From Manihot esculenta (lineage: Eukaryota > Streptophyta > Magnoliopsida > Malpighiales > Euphorbiaceae): a stretch of 64,000 bases of DNA. Shown here in pieces: positions 49,701-59,675 of this stretch (positions are counted from its first letter, which is position 1; every line of letters starts with the position of its first letter). Position numbers and translations under genes: made by a program. The stretch is from contig NC_035162.2 in the NCBI RefSeq assembly GCF_001659605.2, positions 29,020,153-29,084,152 on the forward strand, written 5' to 3'. The notes below the pieces were generated by a model, which worked only from the letters and a program-made list of their open reading frames with translations, made no database searches and had not been told where the DNA came from.

Positions 49701-51720
49701 GAAGAATCAGAAGTTTCTGTGGACCGACCAGTGCGAAGAGAGTTTTGAAGAGCTTAAGAAGAGGTTGACTTCAGCACCAGTTTTAGCTCTGCCATCTAGT
49801 GATGAGGACTTTACAGTCTTTTGTGATGCATCCCGTGTGGGACTGGGTTGTGTACTGATGCAGAATGAGAGGGTGATTGCTTATGCTTCTAGGCAGCTGA
49901 AGAAGCATGAGTTGAATTACCCCACGCATGACCTTGAGATGGCAGCAGTAATCTTTGCACTCAAGATGTGGAGGCACTACCTCTATGGGGTAAAATGTGA
50001 GATCTTCACAGATCATAAAAGCCTGCAGTACATCCTGAGTCAAAGAGATTTGAATTTGAGACAGAGGAGATGGGTAGAGCTGCCGAGTGACTATGATTGC
50101 AAGATTCAGTATCATCCGGGTAAGGCGAATGTCGTGGCAGACGCCTTAAGCCGGAAGTCACTAGGCAGTCTATCCCACATCACAGCAGAGAGGAGACCAG
50201 TGGTGAAGGAGTTTTACAAGCTCATTGATGAAGGTCTACAGATGGAGTTGTCTGGTACAGGTGCTTTAGTGGCCCAGATGAGAGTGACACCTGTGTTTCT
50301 GGAGCAAGTGGCTCAGAAACAGCATGAGGACCCAGAGTTAGTGAAGATTGCCAGGACTGTTCAGTCAGGCAAAGACAGTGAGTTCAGATTTGACAGTAAG
50401 GGGATCCTCTGCTATGGGAGTCGTTTATGTGTACCAGATGACATAGGACTAAAAGGAGACATTATGAGAGAGGCTCATAATGCAAGATACAACGTTCACC
50501 CCGGAGCCACCAAGATGTATCAAGATTTGAAAAAGGTTTATTGGTGGCCAGCGATGAAGAAAGAAGTGGCACAGTTTGTATCCGCCTGCGAAGTATGTCA
50601 GAGGGTGAAGCTGAAACATCAGAAGCCGGCTGGAATGCTTAACCCGCTACCTATTCCAGAGTGGAAATGGGAGAATATAGCTATGGACTTCGTAGTGGGG
50701 TTACCGGCAGCGTCCAACAGAGTGGACTCCATATGGGTGATTGTGGACAGACTCACCAAATCTGCTCACTTCATTCCTGTCAGGAGTGGCTACTCTGTGG
50801 ACAAGTTGGCGCAGGTATATGTGGATGAGATCGTCAGGCTGCATGGGGTTCCTGTTTCGATAGTGTCAGATAGAGGGCCCCAATTCACCTCCAGGTTTTG
50901 GCGGAGTCTGTAGAATGCCATGGGTACTAGGTTGGATTTCAGCACTGCCTTCCACCCCCAGACTGACGGACAGTCAGAAAGAACCATCCAGACTATCGAG
51001 GATATGCTTAGAATGTGTGTGCTGGACTTTGGCGGTTCTTGGAGGCAGCATCTACCTTTGGTGGAGTTTGCCTACAATAACAGCCATCATGCTAGCATCG
51101 GGATGGCTCCATATGAAGCTTTATATGGGAGGAAGTGCAGGTCATCTGTTTGCTGGGAGGAAGTTGGAGAAAGGGCCTTGGCAGGGCTTGAGCTAGTAGA
51201 GATCACCAGCAGGGTGGTACCCATAATCAGAGAGAGAATCAAGACTGCTGCAAGCAGACAGAAGAGTTATGCAGACATCCGCAGAAGACAGGTAGAGTTT
51301 CAGGAGGGGGATCTGGTATTGCTCAAAGTGTCTCCAATGAAAGGAGTGGTTCGCTTTGGGAAGAAAGGTAAACTAGCCCCACGATACATCGGACCCTTTG
51401 AAATCTTGCAGAAGATTGGGAATGTGTCGTACAAGCTAGATTTGCCTGCTTCAATGGCAAGAATCTATCCGGTTTTCCATGTTTCAATGTTGAGGAAATT
51501 TGTGTCAGATCCGGGCAAGGTTCTTAGTGAGCCTGATGTGGAGATCCAAGAGGATCTCACCTATGTTGAGCAGCCAGTGCGGATCATAGACACCCAGATC
51601 AGAAAGCTGAGAAACAAAGAAATCACGATGGTGAAAGTCCTTTGGAACCACCACAATATGGAAGAGTGCACTTGGGAGACACGGGAGTCCATGCTCCAGC
51701 AGTACCCTTATCTTTTCTAA
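46744..51720 (+). pseudogene. E3 gag-pol polyprotein, three nonsense codons
   Basis: One reading frame of 1659 codons from ATG 46744 ([12 protein letters not shown]) to the TAA at 51718-51720, with no frameshift. It is broken by TAA at 47026-47028 (CAA in ESQGGTQ), TAG at 49030-49032 (TGG in TSPWG) and TAG at 50911-50913 (CAG in SLQNAM); all are C-to-T or G-to-A changes. Domains are as in E5: gag, knuckles CAKCGRLHRGVC and [14 protein letters not shown], protease [20 protein letters not shown], RNase H, HHCC integrase (one residue of note: KLKHQK for the usual KLEHQK), and chromodomain ending [10 protein letters not shown]. Length matches the intact 1663-residue copy, so damage is limited to point changes. 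Confidence 0.95.
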
Positions 51721-51791
51721 GGTTAGTTCTTTGTGAGTTATATGTGCTTTACATGTATGTTATGTGTATGCCATGCTTTGTGCTAGTTGAG

Positions 51792-51828
51792 GAACATTCG
51801 GGGACGAATGTTCTTAAGGGGGGGAGAA
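51792..51828 (+). other. E3 pre-LTR hairpin and polypurine tract
   Basis: A perfect inverted repeat at 51792-51813 (arms GAACATTCG and CGAATGTTC) is followed 2 bases later by AAGGGGGGGAGAA (51816-51828), which abuts the 3' LTR. Confidence 0.88.
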
Positions 51829-54098
51829 TGTAATACCCGGCTAGACTCCGGTATCGGAATTCCTACCGTTCGGTGGAATCTCGGATGTCGGAGACCTCTA
51901 GAAGGGTAAAACCATGTTTTCATGAAATGTTTTAATGTTTTTGATGATTTTAAGTGAAGGGGAATTGAGTTTTTTGAATAAAAACAACCTTGGAGGAAAA
52001 CCCAGGTTCGGCCGTCGAACCTCAAGTTCGGCCGCCGAACATGCAGGCATTTCGGGTGTGCCTTAGGCCCCCGAAGGCATAGGTTGAGGAAAGTCCAGGT
52101 TCGGCCGCTGAACCTCAAGTTCGGTCGCCGAACATGGCATGCATGCGGAGGCACGTTCGGCCCCCGAACGTGGCCTGGCCAGCCACTATAAAAGGGTCCC
52201 TTAGCCGAAAACGGGCGAGTTTTTCTCCCCATTGTCGGCCAAGGTGAGCTCTCCGCCGTTCCTCACCAATCCTTGAGTTTTTCCTTCAAATCTTTCAAGA
52301 TTTTCACAAGTTTTTGCTTTGTTTTGAAGATTTTCGAGTTTAAAGCAAGTTTTGGAGCTTTGAGGTTCAAGAACTCAAAAATCTCCCACCTCCGAGTTTA
52401 GGACGTCTCTCTCTCGATCTTCAAGAGGTAAGAGCCGATCTTAAGCTCATTTCATGTTTAAAGTAAGTTTTATGCAAGATCTATGGGGTAGAATGCATGT
52501 TTAGCTCATAGTTAGGTTTTTGAGTTAATGTTATGTTTTGAGCAATGTATGTTGGATTTGTGTTGTTGTTGTGTGTTGTAGTTGGGGTTTAAGTTAGTTT
52601 GAAGCCCCTAGGAGCCAATGTATGTATATTTGCATGTTTTGGTTGAGCTAAATGCATGATTGGAAGTTTTGGAGGCAAATGTGCTTGAAGGAGCCAAGTT
52701 TCTGCCCTTTGGCAGAAACCAGGTTCGGCAGCCGAAGGAACTTTCGGCCGCCGAACATGGCTGGGGAGGCAGGCCTTTCGGCTGCCAAAGTTGCCCCCGA
52801 AAAGAGACTTTCATCTCTGTCTTGGACTTTCGGCCGCCGAAGGTGCCGCCGAACCTGCCTGGGTTTCGGCTCTGGAGGGACTTTCGGCTGCCGAAGGTGC
52901 CGCCGAACCTGCCCTGTTCTGCCTTCCTTTGCATGTTTTTGCATGATTGTTTTGAGGTGTTTTAGGGGGTTTTTGGGGGATGTTTTTAGAGTTATGTTCT
53001 AGTTGTTTGGTCCCTCATTTGAGTCCACCTGTGTAGGTTCGGACCCGAGGAACCGAGGACCCCAGCAGTGAGTTCAGCTGCTTCTAAGTCAGTAAAGCTT
53101 CTGCCAGAGGTGAGTAGAATAAACCTTATGTTTTTAAAGCAAATGAATTATACAGTTGAGCATGTTCATGCATCATGAATGCCATGTGATGAAATAGGTT
53201 GTTTGCATTAGAATCCACGAATATATTGCATTGCATTTATGATGTTGATGTGGATTGGTTATTGGATGACCCTTTAGTCCTCATATGATATGATGATGCT
53301 ACGGCATGGTATGGTATGGAAGTCCAGGTTGTACCCATTCTACGTCCCTGGCACTATGTAAGAGAAAGTCCAGGTTGTACCCATTCTACGTCCCCGGCAC
53401 ATTGGAATGTTATGATATGTTATGTTAAGAGAAAGACCGGTTGTACCCATTCTACGTCCCGGCACTTTGGAATGTAGAGGACTATTGGTGACAATACCAT
53501 CCGAGATGTGATTTGTTGTGATGTGTTGCATTACATGATGGCATGAGATTTAAATGTTTTCTATTATTCTGCTCACGGGACTCTAGTAGCTCACCCCTTT
53601 TTCCTAATCCCCCAGGATTGCAGGTACGGGCTAGACAGAGAAGTCAAGAAGAGTAAAGTCTTATGTTTGTAATAGATAGATAGTGGACATGGTAAATTGT
53701 ATAATGATGTAAAGTTAAATAGTTATGTTATGTATAATGATATTGAGGTTTAGAAGTGTGCTTGACCATAGTTCATTGTAATCCCTTGTTGATACATGAT
53801 CTTAATGTCTATTGATGTTTATATTTAACCAACTCAACTTATGATGTATCGCCCATTGGGGCATTGATAAGATCCCACAGAGGGGTCAAGTTTATGATTA
53901 TGTTTAGTGCATGCACAGGTTGAGTTTGGTGTATGAGGAATGAATGAAAGAAAAGCTTTAATTTTTATGTATGATTGTTGATCATGTATGGGATTAAATA
54001 GGTTTACAGGTTTCATGTCAGGCTTGCTACGGGTCCCGGCGGCCTTAAGCCGATCTGGATCCTAGCGCCGGTAGCGGTCCGATTTTCGGGTCGTTATA
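51829..54098 (+). repeat. E3 3' LTR
   Basis: 2270 bp. It ends TCGTTATA rather than TTACA, a C-to-T change in the terminal CA. It has one extra ~21-bp GTTCGGCCG unit near 52006-52028 relative to the 5' LTR. The first donor-like GT is at 52428-52429. The TSD GTAAA follows at 54099-54103. Confidence 0.95.
52187..52193 (+). promoter_or_regulatory. TATA box of E3 3' LTR
   Basis: TATAAAA in CACTATAAAAGGG. A transcript from this LTR would read into the H tandem array. Confidence 0.7.
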
Positions 54099-54103
54099 GT
54101 AAA

Positions 54104-54480
54104 CTTTAGCCAGGCTAGGTCACGAAGCAATCTTCACCAAACCACTTGGGCATTGATCTCGCGAATAAGGGCCATAAGGCAAATTTTACCCAGGCCAAGT
54201 CACAAAGAAATCTTTGTCAGACCATTTGGGCATTGGTCCCACGAATAAAGGCCACAAGGCAAATGTTAGCTAGGCCAGGTCATAAGGCAATCTTTGCCAA
54301 ACTACGCGAGCATTGGTATGATGAATCAAGGCCATAAGGCAAATCTTAACCAGGTCAGGTGGCAAGGCAATTCCTGCCAGACCACTGGAGTGAATGATCC
54401 CACGAATTAAGGCCATAAGATAGTTCATGCCAGGTCATGACTTATAACCACAAGGCGAGTATTCGCCATACCTTATGGTT
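54104..54480 (+). repeat. H tandem array, right part (~80-bp units)
   Basis: Continues the units of 23353-23685 after E3, with about four more diverged copies (AGCCAGGCTAGGTCACGAAG, CCACTTGGGCATTG, AAGGCCATAAGGCAAAT). The last unit breaks down near 54440-54480. From about 54481 to 54652 I see no feature. Confidence 0.83.
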
Positions 54481-54652
54481 GGTTGCTAGAAATTCAACAA
54501 GTTCCTTATCTCATGGACCCAAGACGGGCCAGTGACTAAACGTCATAAATAAGTGTTAGCCACATGAGCAAACCTTTCTTCTCATAGAAAAAATTATATG
54601 CAGGAAATATGAACAATAGACAAAGGAAACATTCTCATTAAATATAAAAAGA

Positions 54653-55567
54653 TTACAAAGAGGCAGAGTCATCAGCGTCATTCGCCCAAGTCTCCGTTAC
54701 ATTAAAATTCTCAACATTCATTATAGGAGAAACCCAGTTAGAGGGTACAACTTCATCACGCTCATCCTTAAAAGGAGTATCTTCAACATGCTCCCCTTCG
54801 CCCTCACCTTCTTCCTCGGGGAGGATATCATCTATCTAGGAGAAATCTTCATAAGGATAATGCTTCATCAACTCCTTCTTCACGGAACCCTGATCCTGAA
54901 CAAACATCTCTCTGCCCTGTGCCACTATCTCTTGGAGTTCCGCTTCTAGCTCGACTATCCTGGTGGAGGCGATCCGGGCATCCTCAGCTTAAGCCTGCAG
55001 CTCCAAAACCTGGGGTTGCAACAAGGCCACTTGATCATCGACAGATTTAGCCCGATTCTTGAGGCTCAGCTTAGAGGGAAGGGTCGCGTCAAGGTCAGCT
55101 TGAAGCTTGTCCATAGATTCCAGGGTCTCCTTCATTGTGCCTTCAACCTCGGCCTCCGGGCCTTCAAAGTCGAACATTCTTCGGCCAAAAGCTCCATGTG
55201 CATCTCATTTGTTCCGAATTCCCATCTCAAGGTCCTAAAATGCTCCTTGACCACATAGGCGCAAAGGATCCCCTTTAGCGCAAAATGAATAGCATTTATA
55301 AATAGTTCGTCCGTCTTAATCTCATTTAAGTGACGACGATTTGCAGGCCTCAAAGCATTCGGGATGGACTGCCTTTCCTACTTATCTGGTCCTTGCCATG
55401 TGGCCCTATCTCGTAATGACAGTTCATGGTGTTTCTTTGGCGGTTGTTATGTATCATCAGAGGCCTCCCGCTGGTCTTTGATTCTTCAAATTTGAAGGTG
55501 ATGTTTTATCTTTTTTATCACGTGGCACAATTTGACTATTTGCATTATTTTGCCTTTCCTTAGTCAT
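54653..55567 (-). pseudogene. H antisense ORF: acidic coiled-coil protein of unknown function, decayed
   Basis: On the strand opposite to H gag, a worn frame can be followed from an ATG at 55567 (MTKERQNNANSQIVPRDKK) through frameshifts near 55455 and 55160 and stops near 55385, 54988 and 54833 to a TAA at 54653-54655. The middle part reads NRRHLNEIKTDELFINAIHF and LKGILCAYVVKEHFRTLRWE. A heptad-like region rich in L, E and K follows (MKETLESMDKLQADLD and IVELEAELQEIVAQGREMF), then an acidic tail (DDILPEEEGEGEGEHVEDTP). I do not recognise a catalytic domain. Tat/Retand-group elements are known to carry antisense ORFs downstream of pol, and the position next to a tandem array fits that. It could instead be an unrelated fragment. 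Confidence 0.55.
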
Positions 55568-55907
55568 AATGGGGGCCTTATTCTTTGGTCCGTATTAAAG
55601 ACTTTGCCGGCTACAATACTGTATAAGAATCCTCCTTTCTCTTTTGTATTTGCGACTACTATATTCAGAAGACATGGAATAGGATGCTTTCTTTCTACTT
55701 TTTAAGGATAACTAGATCTATATGGAGGATATCATCATGTTCTATGAAAGTGCAGCTGAAGGTGAGTTTTTGTGAAGGTGCAGGCATATTGCTGAAGGTT
55801 GCATTTAGCCCGACTATAATGCCTCTTCAGTGTCACGATCCTTGGACCTTTATAAAGGTGCAGTCATACTGCTTAGCACTGAGGGCTGCAACTAGTCCGA
55901 CTATAAT
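55568..55907 (+). other. H 3' remainder with a duplicated segment
   Basis: No gene seen. Two diverged copies of a ~50-bp segment (about 55774-55821 and 55853-55907) each run from AAGGTGCAG through CATA(T/C)TGCT to a CCGACTATAAT ending. This may be part of the H untranslated region or LTR. E7 begins directly after the second copy. Confidence 0.45.
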
Positions 55908-57254
55908 TATAACGATCCGGAAACCGGACCGCTACCAGCGTTAGGATCCAGATCGACTTAAGGTCGCCAGGACCCGTAGCAAGCCTATCATACATCCTGT
56001 GCAATTGGTATAATCCCATACATGATCAAACATATACATAAAAATTTTAACTTTTCTCTTACCAAGCTTGACCTGAGCATGCACTATACCTGTAATTATA
56101 AAAACCCCCTTACTGGAGCCCTCGTCAAATGCCCCAGTTGTGTCAACATAACATATATCAAGCTTGGGTCATCATTTCTCAATATAAAAACCTTACATAC
56201 AGATCATGTGACAAGGGATTAACCAAACACTCGGGCCAAGCACCACTCTATCCATTACAGTACATTATAACATTTTACATTATATCATGTTCACTACTAT
56301 TCTATTACAAAACATAACCATAGCCATAACCTGCTGACCTCCTAAACTATCTCTGTCCCTGCAAACCTGGGGGTTAAGGGAAAGGGGTGAGCTATAAAGC
56401 CTAGTGAGCAGAACTATATAAAGAAAACATTTAAACATATGCCATCATAAAATGCCTCACATCACAAACAATACACATCAAGGATGAACTTGTCACCGAT
56501 AGCCCTCTACATATCTCATATCATAACATGTCCAACTATGCCAGGGGCGATACAGCCACACCTGGTCTTCTCTTGCATAGCTCATATCATAACATGTCCA
56601 ACTATGCCAGGGGCGATACGGCCATGCCTGGTCTTCTCTTACATATAACATATTGCGATACGGCCACACCTGGTCTTTCCATCTCATATCATATCATATC
56701 GTATCATAGTGAGGGCTATAGGATCATTCAATATTCATCCACATCATCATCATCATCATCGTATTATGCAATGCATCATATTCGTGAATTCTAATGCAAA
56801 CAACCTATTACATAACATGGTATTCATGATGCATGAACATGCTTAAAATATTTGATTTCATTTTTAAACATAAAGTTCAGTTCTACTTACCTCTGGCTAC
56901 CTCTGGACTAACTCTGAAGCAGCTAACACTGCTGAACACCTCGGTTCCTCAGGTCCGATCCTGAACACAAGTGGACTCAAATGAGGGACCAAACATACTC
57001 TAACAGGACTCTAAACAACTCCCCAAAAACCCCCTAAAATATCATAAAACAATCATGCAAAACAAGTAAAGGAAGGCTGGACAGGGCACCTTCGGCGGCA
57101 CATTCGGCGGCTGAATGCTCCCACAGATCCGAAAGTCAGGCACTTTCGGAGGAAGGTTCGGCGGCCGAAAGTCCCTTCCAGAGCCGAAAGTCCATTTTCG
57201 GGGGCAAGGTTAGGCGGCCAAAAATTGCTTCCACAGGCAGGTTCGGAAGCCGAA
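55908..57254 (-). repeat. E7 LTR, segment left of E6
   Basis: Gypsy-family LTR on the minus strand, starting TATAACGATCCGG (the usual TGTAACGA start with G-to-A). It has minisatellite units carrying GCCAGGGGCGATAC (about 56536-56670), a donor-like TACCTCTGG (about 56889) and the start of a palindrome cluster at about 57090-57254, where E6 is inserted. The rest of E7 lies beyond the window. It is more diverged than the other LTRs. Confidence 0.85.
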
Positions 57255-59567
57255 TGTAACGACCCGAAAATCGGACCGCTACCGGCGCTAGGATCCAGGT
57301 CGGCTTAAGGCCACCGGGACCCGTAGCAAGCCTAACATTCATCCTGTAAACCTGTTTAATCCCATACATGATCAGCAACATACATAAAAATTTAAAACTC
57401 TTCCTTCAAACATCCAACTCAACCTGAACATAAACTGTACATAGTCATCATCATAAACATGATCCCTCGGTGGGATCTCATCAATGCCCCAACGGGCGAT
57501 ATAACATGAGATGAGTTGGCTTTCATAAACATTATAAAACATTTTTGATCATGTAATAAAAGGGATACCTCAAACACAACGTCAAGCACAATATCTAACC
57601 CTCAATATCATTACATGACTGAAACTATAATCTTACATAACATTAATACATTTATCATGTCCACACTATCTATTACATACATTAGACTTCATTACTCTTG
57701 TAAACCTCCTGGTCTACCCTGTACCTGCAAACCTGGGGAAATTTGGGAGAGGGGTGAGCTACTAGAGCCCAGTGAGCAGAATAAATAAAAACATTTAAAT
57801 CATATGGATCATGGAATGCATCACATCACAGCTAATCACATCAAGGATGAACTTGTCACCAATAGCCCTCTACATGGTCCAACTGTGCCAGAACGTAGAA
57901 TGGGTCCTGGTCTTTCCCTTACATATCATAACATAACAGTGTTCAACTGTTCCAGAACGTAGAATGGGTCCTGGTCTTTCTCTTACATAGTGCCAGCGAA
58001 TGTAGAATGGGTCCCACTGGTCTTACTTTCCGTACCGTACATATCATATCGTCATATCATAGATCGAGGGCTATGGATCATCCAACATTCATCCACATCA
58101 ACATTTAATATATGCAATGCAACATATTCGTGAATTCTAATGCAAGCAACCTAATTCATCACATGGCATTCATGATGCGTGAATCATACTAAAAAGTTCA
58201 TCATTTGCTTTAAAACATAATAAGTTGTTCCACTCACCTCTGGATAGCTCTGACCAGACACTGGGGCAACAAACTCACTACTGGGGTCCTCGGTTCCTCG
58301 GGTCCGAACCTACACAGGTGGACTCAAATGAGGGACCAAACATACATGAACATAACTCTAAACTATCCCCCAAAAACCCCCTAAAACATCATAGAACAAT
58401 CATGGAAAAACATGCAAGAAAGGGCTGGACAGGGCACTTTCGGCGGCAGGTTCGGCGACCGAAAGTCCCTCCAGAGCCGAAAGTCAGGCAGGTTCGGCGG
58501 CACCTTCGGCGGCCGAAACTCCCAGACAGAGGCGAAACTCATGCATGTTCGGCGGCACCTTCGGCGGCTGAAAGTGCCAGATAGAGACGAAAGTCTCCTT
58601 TCGGGGGCAACTTCGGCAGCCGAAAGGCCTGCCTCCCCAGCCATGTTCGGCGGCCGAAAGTTCCTTCGGCTGCCGAACCTGGTTTCTGCAAAAGGGCAGA
58701 AACTTGGCTCCCTTATGCATTTATGCCTCCAAAACTAACCAATCATGCATAAACCTATTCTACAACATTCCCAAGCATACATAAGCAAACATACAAGTTC
58801 CTAGGGGCATTAAACTATCAAAACCCCAACTACAACACACAAGCAACTCACATTGCTCAAAAACACATATAAAACCCATAAACCTAACTATGAGCTAAAC
58901 ATGCATTCTACCCCATGGATCTTGCATAAAACTCACTTTAAACATAAAATGAGCTTAAGATCGGCTCTTACCTCTTGTAGATCGAGGGAGAGGTGTCCTA
59001 AACTCGGAGGTGGGAGGTTTTGAGTTTTTGAACCTCAAAGCTCCAAAACTTTGCTCAAAGCTTGAAAATCTTCAAAACCAGATAAAAACTCATGAAAATC
59101 GAGTAAGATGGGAAGGAAAGAACTCAAGATCGGTGAGGGGCGGCGGAAAGCTCACCTTGGCCGGAAATGGGGAGAAAGCTCGCCCAGTTTCGGCTAAGGG
59201 ACCCTTTTATAGTGGCTGGCCAGGCCACGTTCGGGGGCCGAACGTGCCTCCGCATGCATGCCATGTTCGGCAGCCGAACTTGAGGTTCGGCGGCCGAACC
59301 TGGACTTCCCTCACTTGTGCTTTCGGGGGCCTAAAGGCGCTCCCGAAGGCATGCATGTTCGGCGGCCGAACTTGAGGTTCGGCGGCCGAACCTGAGTTTT
59401 CCTTCAAGGTTGTTTTTGTGCAAAAACTCATTTTCATTTTACTTAAAACCATGAAATACCTTAAAACATTTTATGAAAACATGTTTCTACCCTACTAGAG
59501 GCTTTCGACATCTGAGATTCCACCGGACGGTAGGAATTCCGATACCGGAGTCTAGCCGGGTATTACA
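57255..59567 (-). repeat. E6 3' LTR
   Basis: 2313 bp. On the coding strand it starts at 59567 with TGTAATACCCGG and ends at 57255 with GGGTCGTTACA. Palindrome clusters at about 59265-59400 and 58440-58680, minisatellite-like units with AACGTAGAATGGGTCCTGGT at about 57890-58020. Confidence 0.94.
59205..59211 (-). promoter_or_regulatory. TATA box of E6 LTR
   Basis: Coding strand CACTATAAAAGGG, just below the palindrome cluster. Confidence 0.72.
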
Positions 59568-59604
59568 TTCTCCCCCCCTTAAGAACATTCATCCCCGAAT
59601 GTAC
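59568..59604 (-). other. E6 polypurine tract and degraded hairpin
   Basis: Polypurine tract complement at 59568-59580. The neighbouring inverted repeat (59583-59604) has two changed bases, so its arms pair less well than in E2-E5. Confidence 0.8.
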
Positions 59605-59675
59605 CTCAACTAGCACATAACATGGCATAAAACATAACATACATACATAGCACATAAATACATAGAAATCTAACC

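Larger units (their letters stand above)
23686..54098 (+). mobile_element. Ty3/gypsy chromovirus E3, itself holding E4 and E5
   Basis: A plus-strand element with 5' LTR (23686-25134 plus 45670-46475), primer site, gag-pol (46744-51720), polypurine tract and 3' LTR (51829-54098). It is flanked by the 5-bp duplication GTAAA (23681-23685 and 54099-54103). Without the nested E4 block it is about 9.9 kb. By eye its LTRs differ by about 8 substitutions in the first 560 bp, plus a 21-bp unit indel. Confidence 0.95.
21721..55907 (+). mobile_element. Host element H: gag-only Tat/Ogre-like retrotransposon, split by E3
   Basis: Two blocks (21721-23685 and 54099-55907) are the halves of one older element. 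They share the same ~80-bp tandem repeat on both sides of E3, and E3 is flanked by matching GTAAA. Order: gag (+), tandem array, antisense ORF (-). No RT, RNase H or integrase is seen between gag and the array, so it looks non-autonomous. LTRs were not identified, so both outer limits are uncertain. Confidence 0.6.
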
